A stretch of DNA of 64,000 bases from an uncultured Clostridia bacterium (GTDB taxonomy: Bacteria; Bacillota; Clostridia; TANB77; CAG-508): positions 1-64,000 of the forward strand of contig CAKOVS010000003.1 of assembly GCA_934122085.1 (NCBI GenBank), read 5' to 3'. The first letter of the stretch is position 1; every line of letters begins with the position of its first letter. Shown in pieces: positions 20,915 to 29,981 of the stretch. Under the pieces are notes generated by a model. That model saw only the letters and a program-made list of their open reading frames with translations. It did not search any database and had not been told where the DNA came from. The position numbers and the translations under genes are program-made.

Positions 20915-21277
20915 ATGCAAAACTTTTACAGAAATTCTTCACCTTTTTTCTATAATAATATTTATAGAAAAAGTTTTATTTCCAAAAACTATAGGCCTTT
21001 TTCTTTTTTCCCTAATTTTTCAGAGAATCAAAATAGTAATAATTTTCCAAAAAGGCCTCCTAATGAAAAACAAAATTTTTTTACTGATTCTGATAAAGCA
21101 TCAAATATTTTCAATCAACAAAATCTTCCTCCAAATAAAGATTTTGTTTTAGATTTATTTGGATTAAAATTATATTTTGATGATGTTCTTATTTTAAGCT
21201 TAATTTTTTTCTTATACAAAGAAGATGTTAAAGATGAAGGTTTGTTTCTTTCTCTTGTTTTACTACTTATAAGTTAA
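20915..21277 (+). CDS. Small Asn/Phe-rich protein with hydrophobic C-terminus
   Basis: AGGAGGA sits 8 bases before the ATG. The 120-residue protein has a low-complexity, Asn/Phe/Pro-rich N-terminal 80 residues. It ends in a compact hydrophobic segment of pattern LYFDDVLILSLIFFLYKED followed by LFLSLVLLLIS. That ending looks like a short motif seen in small clostridial proteins of unknown role. It probably works with the preceding gene. No catalytic motif is visible. Confidence 0.72.
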   Translation: MQNFYRNSSPFFYNNIYRKSFISKNYRPFSFFPNFSENQNSNNFPKRPPNEKQNFFTDSDKASNIFNQQNLPPNKDFVLDLFGLKLYFDDVLILSLIFFLYKEDVKDEGLFLSLVLLLIS

Positions 21278-21366
21278 TTAAAACTTTATATGTAATAGTA
21301 ATTATTTACATTCATATAATTATTCTGTACGGGAAAATCACCTACTAGGAGATTTTTCCTACATAA

Positions 21367-21404
21367 TAAAAAAAGAAAGACTAGATTTTGACATCTTTTC
21401 TTTC
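21367..21404 (-). terminator. Terminator of the mre-PBP2-minC operon
   Basis: Minus strand: AAAGAAA and AGAT pair with TTTCTTT and ATCT around a small internal loop, followed by a run of seven T. It sits directly after the minC stop at 21412. Confidence 0.6.
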
Positions 21405-21411
21405 CTTTTTC

Positions 21412-22026
21412 TTACCATTTTTCTATTTCTATCTTATCATTTTTCACACATATATATGCTCTATTAACATTTGAATCTTCAACTCTATCAATTTCTCTTA
21501 CAATATTAGAAATTCTTACTTGTACTGCTTCTAGATTTCCAGCTGTAATTATAGCATCTTTGTTTCCCTTTGCTCCCGCATGCGCCAATCCTCTTAGATT
21601 TCCTTGAACAATTATATTATCACCTGCAATAACTTCTGCTCCAGCATTAACATCCCCTATAATTATAACAGTCCCTTTTGCTTCAATTTTTTGTCCTGAT
21701 CTTACAGATCCCTTATGAAAAATAGTATATGAATTTTCTATTTTTTCCTTGTAACTTCTTACAATACTATGTAATCCAAGACTTGTTGGAGTATCAAAAT
21801 TTATCTTTACATCTAAATATTGTTTAACAAATTCTTGTATATTTTGTAGTTCTTTATCTGATAAAATTTTTCCAGAAAATCTAATTGGTATTTTTTCTTC
21901 TTGATACAATTTAGTTAGTTCTGGCATTTTTATCTTTAGTTCTTCTATAATTTCTTCTTCTGTTGCATTATCTTCAATTTTTACTAGTGTTTCTTCTTTT
22001 TTTAGGTTTATGCTAATACAACTCAT
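21412..22026 (-). CDS. minC: Septum site-determining protein MinC
   Basis: The ATG at 22026 is preceded by TTGGAGGAAAATTTA; the TTG there is the ribosome site, not the start. The 204-residue product has an N-terminal MinC_N-like domain (to about 95) and the right-handed beta-helix MinC_C domain with its hallmark motifs GSVRSGQKI, GDVNAGAEV, GNLRGLAHAGAKGN and NLEAVQVRI. MinC blocks FtsZ polymerisation away from mid-cell. It is the last gene of the operon, 27 bases after the PBP2 gene. The usual partner genes minD and minE do not follow: a terminator and opposite-strand genes come next. Function is clear; the partner must be elsewhere or absent. Confidence 0.92.
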   Translation of the reverse strand: MSCISINLKKEETLVKIEDNATEEEIIEELKIKMPELTKLYQEEKIPIRFSGKILSDKELQNIQEFVKQYLDVKINFDTPTSLGLHSIVRSYKEKIENSYTIFHKGSVRSGQKIEAKGTVIIIGDVNAGAEVIAGDNIIVQGNLRGLAHAGAKGNKDAIITAGNLEAVQVRISNIVREIDRVEDSNVNRAYICVKNDKIEIEKW

Positions 22027-22052
22027 TAAATTTTCCTCCAAAATTATAACTT

Positions 22053-24173
22053 TTATCTTATTTGCTCTACATATGGTACAGCAGACAAGCTTTCACTTAT
22101 TTCTTCAGCTACATTCATACCAAAATATTGTGTTAATACATCTCTTGCTACTTCAGCAGCATAATTTCCATGTCCACCATTTTCTATCATTACGGCTATA
22201 GCTACTTCAGGATTATCAAATGGTGCAAAACATACAAACCATGCATTTACTATATTGCTTTGTGCTGTCTCAGCAGAACCAGTTTTTCCAGCAACTTCTA
22301 CAATAAAATTTTTAAATATATTATATGCAGTTCCTCCAGCCTCACTTGTCGCCATTCTCATTCCTTCTTTTGCTATTTCTATGCTTTCTGCATTTATTTC
22401 TATTCCATCATCTTGATTTGTTATTCCTAGCTTATTGTTTACAAAATTTCTAATTTCTTCCTGAGATACTTCTGTTCTATCAGTATTCAAAATAGATTTA
22501 ACTATTGTTGGTTGTACAACAGTTCCTCCATTAGCTATTGATGAAATATATTTTGCAATTTGAATTGGTGTAAAACTATTATCACCTTGCCCTATTGCTG
22601 CACTTAAAGTATCTCCTGGTCCCCATCCATCTTTTCTTTGAGCTAATGTTCCTGTTTTCTCACTTGGTAGTTCTATTCCTGTTAATTTTCCTAAACCAAA
22701 ATGTAGAGCATATCTTGCTATTGCATCAATTCCCATTCTATCTCCAGCTTCATAAAAGAAATAATTGCAAGAATGTTGAAGTGCTTGCGTTACATTTAAA
22801 TACCCATGTCCTCTATGATAATTCGTATAGTACCAACATTTTCTTGGTGGATAATATTTTGTATAAACACCTGTATCATTGATTTTTTCTTTTGATGTTA
22901 TTGCACCTGTTTCAAGTCCTGCAATTGCTGTTATCATTTTATATACAGAACCTGGTTCATACGTTCCTTGTATTGCTTTATTTAATAATGGATGTGTTTC
23001 ACTATCATTCATATAATTCCATTTATCTGATTCTAATTTTCCTACAAACCATTGTGGATCATATGAAGGATAACTTGCCATTGCTAAAACTTCTCCAGTA
23101 TTTACGTTCATAACTACTGCTGCTCCACCTTTTGCATCATAAACTTGAGAAAATCCACCACTTCTAATTTTTTCTACACAACTTGCTAATGCTTCTTGTG
23201 TAACTGATTGTAATGTTGAATCTATTGTTAACATTATATTACTTCCTGCAACTGCTTCTTTTGTTACATTTTCACCTGTTATTGTTCCATCTACAGACAT
23301 TTCAACTTGTTTTTGACCATTTGTTCCTTTTAAATATTCTTCAAACATAGATTCTATTCCTGTTTTTCCAATAATATCATCCATGTCATATTTATCTTTT
23401 CTTTGTTGATATTCTTCATCACTTATTGTTCTTGTATATCCAATTACATGTGCTGCTAATGCTCCATTATTATACACTCTTTCAGCGGTTGTATCCATAC
23501 TTATTCCAGGAAATTCACCATTTCTTTCATTTATTTGTGCTACAACTGTATCATTTACATCTTTTGAAATTGTTATTGGTTTTGTTGCACTATATCCTGT
23601 TGTTGTTATTAAATATCTTATTGAAATTATTTTTCTTATATCTTCAATATTATCTGTTGAAATTTGATATTTAGATTTAAATTTATAAAATGCTTCCTCT
23701 GCTGTTGCATTTTCTGAAAGTTTATATTTCTTTTTCCATTTTTCTAATGTACTATCTGATATAGTATATTCAAAAGGTGATATTTTTACTGGAAATGTAT
23801 CTGAATATGTGGCTTGTTGTTCATTTAATAAATTAACTAATTTTAATATTGCTGTATTTAATTCTTCATCAGATACATTTGTTTTATATATTTCAACATT
23901 ATTAACTGCTCTAATTCCTGCCAATTCTGTTCCAGATCTATCTAAAATAGTTCCTCTAACAGAATCTATTTTACTTATTCTTGAAAGTCTTGTATTCGAT
24001 TGTTGTCTATAGCTTTCACCATGTACTACTTGTAAGTTGAATAATTGAGCAATAAGAATTATCCCAATCGCATATACAAATATTATTATTATATTAAATC
24101 TAAAATTAACTTGTTTTACTCCAATTTCTTGTTCCCATGATGTATCTTTATCAAAGCTAATTCTTTTGTTCAA
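22053..24173 (-). CDS. mrdA: Penicillin-binding protein 2 (class B transpeptidase)
   Basis: Start is a TTG at 24173 with AGAAGGTG six bases upstream; no better start lies close by. The 706 residues begin with a cytoplasmic tail and one membrane helix near 27-47. The PBP dimerisation domain includes VRGTILDRSG. The transpeptidase domain has active-site SVYK near residue 410, SCN near 468 and KTGS near 633. It cross-links peptidoglycan during lateral wall growth, as part of the elongasome with MreBCD and RodA. It directly follows mreD with a 19-base gap. SpoVD-type PBPs are the main alternative, but the PASTA domain is missing and the context is mre, so PBP2 is preferred. Confidence 0.92.
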   Translation of the reverse strand: MNKRISFDKDTSWEQEIGVKQVNFRFNIIIIFVYAIGIILIAQLFNLQVVHGESYRQQSNTRLSRISKIDSVRGTILDRSGTELAGIRAVNNVEIYKTNVSDEELNTAILKLVNLLNEQQATYSDTFPVKISPFEYTISDSTLEKWKKKYKLSENATAEEAFYKFKSKYQISTDNIEDIRKIISIRYLITTTGYSATKPITISKDVNDTVVAQINERNGEFPGISMDTTAERVYNNGALAAHVIGYTRTISDEEYQQRKDKYDMDDIIGKTGIESMFEEYLKGTNGQKQVEMSVDGTITGENVTKEAVAGSNIMLTIDSTLQSVTQEALASCVEKIRSGGFSQVYDAKGGAAVVMNVNTGEVLAMASYPSYDPQWFVGKLESDKWNYMNDSETHPLLNKAIQGTYEPGSVYKMITAIAGLETGAITSKEKINDTGVYTKYYPPRKCWYYTNYHRGHGYLNVTQALQHSCNYFFYEAGDRMGIDAIARYALHFGLGKLTGIELPSEKTGTLAQRKDGWGPGDTLSAAIGQGDNSFTPIQIAKYISSIANGGTVVQPTIVKSILNTDRTEVSQEEIRNFVNNKLGITNQDDGIEINAESIEIAKEGMRMATSEAGGTAYNIFKNFIVEVAGKTGSAETAQSNIVNAWFVCFAPFDNPEVAIAVMIENGGHGNYAAEVARDVLTQYFGMNVAEEISESLSAVPYVEQIR

Positions 24174-24192
24174 TTTTTCACCTTCTTTCTAA

Positions 24193-24726
24193 CTAAAAAT
24201 ATCTTGTTAAAATTTTATCTCCTTTTATTTCGCTTTCTACTTCATATCCGAAATTTTTTATAATTGGATATATAATTATTATTACAAGGATATTATATAT
24301 TGTTTCAATTGCTAAGATTTTCAAGAATGGAAATATTTCCACACTAACCTGAAAAAATATTATTTGAAAAATATATAATAATATTTCATATACAACTGTA
24401 CAAAATGCTCCTATAAGTAAAATTACAATCCTACTATCTTTTGAAAAATTTTTATCAAATGCTCCTCCAATAATTCCGACAATTGCTAAACATATTGAAG
24501 TTATTCCAATATGTTTTCCAATCCATAAATCCATAAAAATTCCATATATTATTCCATATATTATTCCTCTACTTCTTCCAATAAATAGTCCTATGAAAAG
24601 CACTAATATTATTATTATATTAGGTTTTACTCCTGCTATTGTAAATTTTACAAAAAATAAAGATTGTATCAAATAGATAAATATAAACACGAAAATTAAA
24701 GATATATATATTAATGCTTTTTTCAT
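24193..24726 (-). CDS. mreD: Rod shape-determining protein MreD
   Basis: The 177-residue protein is almost entirely hydrophobic, with five to six predicted membrane helices and the family-typical motif IIYGIIYGIFMDLWIG. MreD is an integral membrane component of the cell-elongation machinery linking MreB filaments, MreC and PBP2. It lies 18 bases after mreC and 19 before PBP2, with GAGAG before the ATG. Identification rests on both sequence pattern and operon position. Confidence 0.9.
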   Translation of the reverse strand: MKKALIYISLIFVFIFIYLIQSLFFVKFTIAGVKPNIIIILVLFIGLFIGRSRGIIYGIIYGIFMDLWIGKHIGITSICLAIVGIIGGAFDKNFSKDSRIVILLIGAFCTVVYEILLYIFQIIFFQVSVEIFPFLKILAIETIYNILVIIIIYPIIKNFGYEVESEIKGDKILTRYF

Positions 24727-24744
24727 GTATAAAACTCTCTTTCA

Positions 24745-25560
24745 TTATTTTATTATTACAAGTACTGTTTCTAGTTTGTTAAAATCTACGGCTGTTTCTA
24801 TTACAGCATATGAATCAATTCTGTTTGTTCCTGTTTCAACTTTTTTTATTCTTCCAACATGTATTCCTTTTGTATAGATTCCTCCCATTCCTGATGTTTC
24901 TACACTATCACCTTGGATTACATTTGAACCAATTTTTAAATTTGTTGCTTTTAATGTTGATTCACTTTCTATTGTTCCTTTACAAGTCATTACTTCTCTT
25001 GTTGTACTGGCTAAACAACTCGTAGAACTTGCACTATCTACTATTGTTTGAATCTTTGCTGTTGTTGCTGTTGTTGATACAATATATCCCACAAGTCCTT
25101 CATTAGCAATAACTGTCATATTTTCTTTTATCCCATTTTCTGATCCTGTATTTATTACTAGTGTTTTTGAATAGTTACTTATGTCTCTTGATATAATTGT
25201 ACCTGGGACAGTTGTATATTCTCCATATTTTTCAGCTAAATTTAATTGTTGTTTTAACTGTTCATTTTCTGTTTTCATTACTTCAAATTCTCTTAAACTT
25301 TTTTCAAGTTCACTATTTTTTTGTTTTAGTTCTTCATTTTCTGTTTTGAGTTCATTTACATTTTCAAAAAATTTATCATTATTATTTATTTTATTTTTCA
25401 AATATGTTAAACCATTTTGAATTGGTACAATAACAACATTTGCAAAATTTTCAATTGTAGATATATTTTCAGTATTCCTATTTGTAAATACAACAAGTAA
25501 CACTAATATAATTATTGTTATAATTACTCCTATTACTCCACTTTTGCTATTTCTTTCCAT
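24745..25560 (-). CDS. mreC: Rod shape-determining protein MreC
   Basis: I take the ATG at 25560 (AAAGGA upstream); an in-frame TTG five codons earlier belongs to the ribosome site. In the 271-residue protein a membrane helix at about 10-28 is followed by a coiled coil near 55-105 (repeated LKTENEELKQ-type heptads). The C-terminal beta-barrel MreC domain includes GTIISRDISNYSKT and GLVGYI. It acts outside the membrane as a scaffold that activates PBP2. The gene follows mreB within 20 bases. Confidence 0.93.
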   Translation of the reverse strand: MERNSKSGVIGVIITIIILVLLVVFTNRNTENISTIENFANVVIVPIQNGLTYLKNKINNNDKFFENVNELKTENEELKQKNSELEKSLREFEVMKTENEQLKQQLNLAEKYGEYTTVPGTIISRDISNYSKTLVINTGSENGIKENMTVIANEGLVGYIVSTTATTAKIQTIVDSASSTSCLASTTREVMTCKGTIESESTLKATNLKIGSNVIQGDSVETSGMGGIYTKGIHVGRIKKVETGTNRIDSYAVIETAVDFNKLETVLVIIK

Positions 25561-25578
25561 ACAAATTCCTTTCAAAGA

Positions 25579-26607
25579 TTATCTCTTCCTTGCATTTTTT
25601 AGTACCGTTTTTAATTTATCTATTTCTTGTAATGTTTTTCCTGTTCCTCTTACTACACATTCTAATGGATCTTCCGCAACATATGTTGGCATTCCTGTTT
25701 CCATACTAATAAGCTTATCCAAGTTTTGAACCAAAGCTCCTCCACCTGATAACATTATTCCTTTTTCCATAATATCTGAAGCTAATTCCGGTGGTGTTTT
25801 TTCTAATGTTATTTTTACCACTTCAACAATCTGAGCAATTGAATCTTTTATAGCTTCTTCTACCTGTCCTGATGTAATTATTTCTGTTGCTGGTAATCCT
25901 GTTGTAAGATCTCTTCCTTTAATTTTCATACTCATTTGTGACATTAAAGGTAATGCACATCCTAATTCTTTTTTTATGTTTTCAGCTGTTGTTTCTCCTA
26001 TTGCTAAATTTAACTCTCTTTTTACATAGTTTATAATATCTTCATTAAGTTCATCTCCTGCAATTCTTATTGAATTACTTAATACTATTCCTCCTAAAGA
26101 TATTACTGCAACTTCTGTTGTTCCTCCACCAATATCAACTATAATATTTCCACTTGGTTGTTCAATTTCTATTCCTGCCCCAATAGCAGCTGCCATTGGT
26201 TCTTCAATCAAATAAACTTCTTTTGCTCCTGCTCGTATTATTGTTTCCTCAACTGCTCTTTCTTCTACTTCAGTAATTCCTGATGGTACTCCTACAATCA
26301 CTCTTGGCCTTATTGCATTATATTTTCTACATACTTTATCCATTATCCTTTTTAATAATAACTTCGTTGCAGTAAAATCTGCAATAACACCATCCTTTAA
26401 AGGTCTTATTGCACTTATTTCTTTTGGTGTTCTTCCTAACATTTCTTTAGCTTCATTTCCTATTGCTATGACATTACCTGTTTGGTTTTCGATTGCTATA
26501 ACTGCTGGTTCTCTATATACAACTCCTTTTCCATTTAATGTAACTAAAATATTTGCAGTTCCTAAATCTATTCCTATATCTCTAGATTTTAATGATAAAA
26601 AACTCAT
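25579..26607 (-). CDS. mreB: Actin-like cell shape protein MreB
   Basis: The 342-residue start MSFLSLKSRDIGIDLGTAN fits the family; TTG and ATG codons slightly upstream overlap the GGAAGGA ribosome site. Phosphate 1 (DIGIDLGTAN), phosphate 2 (IIVDIGGGTTEVAVI) and adenosine (GIMLSGGGALVQNLD) motifs of the actin ATPase fold are intact. MreB polymerises under the membrane and guides lateral wall synthesis. Second gene of an operon starting at radC. Mbl or MreBH would be the alternative names; the mreC-mreD neighbourhood supports MreB. Confidence 0.96.
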   Translation of the reverse strand: MSFLSLKSRDIGIDLGTANILVTLNGKGVVYREPAVIAIENQTGNVIAIGNEAKEMLGRTPKEISAIRPLKDGVIADFTATKLLLKRIMDKVCRKYNAIRPRVIVGVPSGITEVEERAVEETIIRAGAKEVYLIEEPMAAAIGAGIEIEQPSGNIIVDIGGGTTEVAVISLGGIVLSNSIRIAGDELNEDIINYVKRELNLAIGETTAENIKKELGCALPLMSQMSMKIKGRDLTTGLPATEIITSGQVEEAIKDSIAQIVEVVKITLEKTPPELASDIMEKGIMLSGGGALVQNLDKLISMETGMPTYVAEDPLECVVRGTGKTLQEIDKLKTVLKNARKR

Positions 26608-26631
26608 TTTCCCCATTCCTTCCAAATGTTT

Positions 26632-27336
26632 TTATATATTATCTACACCTATTTTTGAAAAAATACTAATATAATTATTTCCTCCAATTATTATATGATC
26701 AATTAAATTTATTCCTAATATTGCAGAAGCTTTTTTTACTTCTCTTGTAAATTCAATATCATTTTTACTTGGTGTTACGTCACCTGATGGATGATTATGT
26801 ACAAGTATAATTTGCATTGCCTGTACTTTAACTGCTTCATTAAGTACATCTTTTATACTTGCTTTTACAAAATTTCCGCATCCTTTTGCTATATCTTTAA
26901 TCTTTAATAATTTATTTTTATTTCCAAGTATTACCACTTTTAATATCTCTTGTTTTTCAAATCTCATTTCTTCAAATAGTATATCTACAACATCACTGGG
27001 TTTACTAATTATTATGTTTTTGTAATTGTCTATCGAATTCATTCTTGACGCTAATTCACATGTTGCTTTTATTTGAATTGCCTTTACTTTTCCAATTCCT
27101 TTTATTTTTTTTAATTCTTCAATTGTTATTTCTCTTAAAAAATTCAGATTATTTCTATCTTGATTTTCATTTAATAATAAAATTTTTTGCGCTAATTGTA
27201 CTGATGTTTCTTCTCTCGTTCCACTTTTTATTATTATTGCTAATAACTCTGCATTTGTTAAATTTTTTTCTCCATATTGTTCTAATTTTTCATATGGTCT
27301 TTCCGTTACTGGTAAATTTTTCATTTTAATTGGCAT
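26632..27336 (-). CDS. radC: RadC/JAB-domain protein
   Basis: 234 residues; GGAAGAATATAAC precedes the ATG. The N-terminal helix-hairpin-helix region contains LKKIKGIGKVKAIQIKA. The C-terminal JAB/MPN+ domain has the metal-binding motif HNHPSGDVTPSKND. The family was named for a DNA-repair phenotype now considered doubtful; a metal-dependent hydrolase or DNA-binding role is possible. It sits 24 bases upstream of mreB, an arrangement common in Firmicutes, and is the first gene after the operon promoter. Confidence 0.93.
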   Translation of the reverse strand: MPIKMKNLPVTERPYEKLEQYGEKNLTNAELLAIIIKSGTREETSVQLAQKILLLNENQDRNNLNFLREITIEELKKIKGIGKVKAIQIKATCELASRMNSIDNYKNIIISKPSDVVDILFEEMRFEKQEILKVVILGNKNKLLKIKDIAKGCGNFVKASIKDVLNEAVKVQAMQIILVHNHPSGDVTPSKNDIEFTREVKKASAILGINLIDHIIIGGNNYISIFSKIGVDNI

Positions 27337-27427
27337 GTTATATTCTTCCTTTCTTTTTTATTTTATGTATTTGTCATACCAATTCTCTTTTATATTTCCT
27401 TACGGAACCCCCTATTATTGTGTTATC

Positions 27428-27456
27428 ATTATACATTGCTTTTTAGTTTTTTTCAA
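27428..27456 (-). promoter_or_regulatory. Promoter of the radC-mreBCD-PBP2-minC operon
   Basis: Minus strand TTGAAA (27456-27451) and TATAAT (27433-27428) are separated by exactly 17 bases. The predicted leader is about 85 bases and contains a small TTCC-TTAC-GGAA palindrome at about 27398. Confidence 0.75.
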
Positions 27457-27581
27457 GTATTATTTTATAAATTTAAAACTCTTTTCTACCTTATTCTAGA
27501 AATCTTGTATACCTGGTAAATATTGTTTCTTTAAAAATATTTTTATTCATTGTATAATATAAATATATTGGAGGTTTCTAT

Positions 27582-28134
27582 ATGAAATTTGAAAAAATAA
27601 ATGATACTAAAATAAAAATATTTTTTTCTTTTGAAGATTTGAATAAGAATAATATTTCAAAAAAAATATTATTTTCAAATAATACATTTTCACAAAATTT
27701 TATCCAATCTGTCCTAAAATTAGCTGAACAAAATCTTAATTTTAAGATTGAAGATGAAAATATTTTAATTAAAATTTTAAATTATAATGATGGTTATGTT
27801 TTTACTATTACAAAAATTGATTCTAATTTCATAAAAAATATTGGAAATAATGTTTTTTATAAATTTAATAATTTTGATGATTTCTTAGATTTTTGTACAT
27901 ATGTAAAAAATATGAATTGGTCTGTTTTTGAATCATTTTCTTTATTTTTACTAAAAAATACTTATTATTTACACTCATTTAGTAAGTTTTCTAATAATTT
28001 AGATAGTATTCTTTGTGAATTTAGCACAAAAAAAGATTTTTCTTCACGGATTTTTGGGAATTCTAAATGAATATGGAAAAAATATTTTTATTACTGATGC
28101 TATTAATGAATGTATAAATACATTTGATTTATAA
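27582..28134 (+). pseudogene. mecA-like adaptor gene interrupted by a +1 frameshift
   Basis: The first frame (27582-28070, 162 residues, GGAGG upstream) starts MKFEKINDTKIKIFFSFEDL, like MecA/adaptor proteins. It runs to CEFSTKKDFSS before an abrupt stop. The +1 frame continues the expected family ending: HGFLGILNEYGKNIFITDAI, then a short helix to TAA at 28132-28134. The shift lies near homopolymers A7 and T5 at 28028-28041. MecA adaptors deliver substrates to ClpC-type proteases. Either the gene is inactive, the read has a one-base homopolymer error, or frameshifting occurs. With one base removed the protein would be about 183 residues, short but plausible for clostridial MecA-like proteins. 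Confidence 0.72.
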
Positions 28135-28327
28135 TAATTTAAAATTTTACATATTACTTTTTTAACCAATTTGTGTTTTCAACTACTAGAGCAAATAAGA
28201 AAAGTTTCCAATTTTTCTTTGATTTGTTCTCGTCAAATTTAAGTTTCAGAGCTAAGTGATAAAATCTCGAAGAGCTAACGATTGTAGCTTTTATATACTA
28301 GGAAGTTCAGAGAACTTTCCTACTATA

Positions 28328-28387
28328 TAAAAAAATCGAAGGAATAATTTTGAAGTTACTTTTTCGGTAACTTAAAAGTTATTCCTT
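28328..28387 (-). terminator. Terminator of the M23 peptidase gene
   Basis: Minus strand: a long stem built from GGAATAA plus AAGTTAC, pairing with GTAACTT plus TTATTCC, precedes TTCGATTTTTTTATA. It begins seven bases after the stop codon at 28394. Confidence 0.85.
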
Positions 28388-28393
28388 TGACTT

Positions 28394-29383
28394 TTAATAT
28401 ACATAATTTTGTGGATTATATGCAACTCCATTTACTCTTATTTCTAAGTGCAAATGTGGTCCTGTACTATTTCCAGTTGAACCTACTGCTGCTATTGTTT
28501 CTCCTTGGCTTACCTTGTCACCAACATTAGCATATAATTTGCTACAATGTCCATAATAAGTTTCTATTCCATTCCCATGTGAAATTACTATCATTTTTCC
28601 ATATGCACTCTTAGTTCCTGAAAAAGTTACTACTCCTGATGCTGCTGCTTTTATCGGAGTTCCTGTTGATGCTGCAATATCTAAGCCTGTGTGAGCTCCA
28701 GATCTAACTCTACTAATAGAACCAAATCTTGATGTTATTGTTCCTGAAATTGGTCTTATTAAATTTAATCCAATCCCTATACTTTGATATGATAAATTGG
28801 CAGATGTATTTACTTTTCCAGATTTTTTTGCTACTTTAGGTACTTCTACTTTTTTTATGTACAAATTTGCTACAACAGTTTCTACATCTGAAAATTCTTC
28901 TAAATTTGTTTCGTATATTTCTGTTATTACTATTTCATCTGCATTTGTGCTTTCTTTTTCTTTTAGTTTATTTACAATTTCTTCTGCTGATGCAAAATCT
29001 TTTACATATGCCTTAATTTCTTCACCAATTGAAATTGCATAATAATTATAATATGTAATGCCTTGCTTTTTTACGGATTCAAATATTTCATCATCATTTG
29101 TTATTATATTTCTCTTTAATAAGCACATTTTATATTCTGGCATTGCTTCAATTTGAACAAATGCAACATTTTCCTGTCCATCTCCATTTTCCATGTATTT
29201 ATTTATCTCGGCTTGTAATTTACTTTTGTCTTTGCTATATCCTATTTGTTCTCCATTTAGTGATACACTATATATTGGTTTAAAAAATAAAGCTACTGCA
29301 CAGATTATTAATAATATAGAAATCACTAAAAGTATTGTAAGTTTCATTGTTTTTCTTGCTAATACTAGTATTTTTTTTATCAT
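28394..29383 (-). CDS. Membrane-anchored M23 (LytM) peptidase
   Basis: 329 residues with one N-terminal membrane helix (about 14-34), an extracytoplasmic region of about 180 residues with no family I recognise, and a C-terminal M23 domain. Zinc-ligand motifs HTGLD (near 228) and HLHLE (near 309) and the second catalytic His in YYGHCSK (near 280) are present, so it is probably an active endopeptidase that cuts peptidoglycan cross-bridges. Related proteins include SpoIIQ-like and cell-division M23 enzymes; nearby spore coat genes make a sporulation role possible but unproven. GGAGAAAAATTA precedes the start. Confidence 0.88.
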   Translation of the reverse strand: MIKKILVLARKTMKLTILLVISILLIICAVALFFKPIYSVSLNGEQIGYSKDKSKLQAEINKYMENGDGQENVAFVQIEAMPEYKMCLLKRNIITNDDEIFESVKKQGITYYNYYAISIGEEIKAYVKDFASAEEIVNKLKEKESTNADEIVITEIYETNLEEFSDVETVVANLYIKKVEVPKVAKKSGKVNTSANLSYQSIGIGLNLIRPISGTITSRFGSISRVRSGAHTGLDIAASTGTPIKAAASGVVTFSGTKSAYGKMIVISHGNGIETYYGHCSKLYANVGDKVSQGETIAAVGSTGNSTGPHLHLEIRVNGVAYNPQNYVY

Positions 29384-29665
29384 TAATTTTTCTCCTGTTC
29401 ATTTTTTATTATTTATTTAGAATTTTTTTATATTTTATATTATTTTTATTGATTTTGGCAATTTTCCTTATTTGCCATTTTTATGATATATCTTTTCATT
29501 TTCTCTTTTATTATCTTTTTTTCTTTTGTTTTCTCATTTTTATATTTTTTATAAAACAATTTGATGGAGTTGCACTTTGGGCTCTCCCAATTTAAATTTT
29601 TGACCAAAAGAAGAAAACCTTAAATGCCTAGTAATTATAGCTATTATATCATAAAACTTTCCTAG
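29384..29665. other. Intergenic region without a gene
   Basis: About 280 bases between the M23 gene and the coat-protein terminator. Very T-rich on the plus strand; no start with a ribosome site and no tRNA-like structure. The part at about 29616-29665 shares a TTCCTAGTATATAA-type motif with the intergenic DNA near 28300. Confidence 0.6.
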
Positions 29666-29712
29666 TATATAAAATAAGATTCAAGTTTCCGTAGGGATTT
29701 TGAATCTTATTT
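29666..29712 (-). terminator. Terminator of the CotF-like gene pair
   Basis: Minus strand: AAATAAGATTCAA pairs perfectly with TTGAATCTTATTT around a 15-base loop and is followed by TATATA. It begins four bases after the stop at 29716. Confidence 0.85.
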
Positions 29713-29715
29713 AAA

Positions 29716-29958
29716 CTATTGAATTTGTTTTTTCAAATTATCAATTTCTTTAATTTCTGCTTTTGCAGAATGATTTGAATATCCTTTCAAATTTGCTATT
29801 TTAACTAAATCATATTGCAAACTTTCTTCATTATTTCTTATTTGTTGTATTATTTGTCTTAATCCTATATTATCACATTCACATATTGCATTTTGATAGT
29901 TTTTTATACTTAACTTTAAATCTTGGATAACATCATTTATCATTGTTTTTTCTTCCAT
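29716..29958 (-). CDS. CotF-like spore coat protein
   Basis: 80 residues, helical. The pattern DLKLSIKNYQNAICE...LRQIIQQIRNNEESLQYDLVKIANLKGY matches the CotF/YraG-type coat family (a ferritin-like helical hairpin), shorter than CotF itself. A second in-frame ATG at codon 6 has GGAAG upstream and could be the real start. It lies 23 bases after a sibling gene, and the two probably form one transcript. Expected to be made in the mother cell during sporulation and assembled on the spore surface. Confidence 0.75.
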   Translation of the reverse strand: MEEKTMINDVIQDLKLSIKNYQNAICECDNIGLRQIIQQIRNNEESLQYDLVKIANLKGYSNHSAKAEIKEIDNLKKQIQ

Positions 29959-29981
29959 CTTTATATTATACCTTTCATATA

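Noticed and set aside
20915..21365. Stem GGGAAAATC...GATTTTTCC after the second Asn-rich gene as a plus-strand terminator
   Set aside because: It has a mismatch and no T-run beyond the arm on the plus strand; its role is unclear, so I did not list it as a feature.
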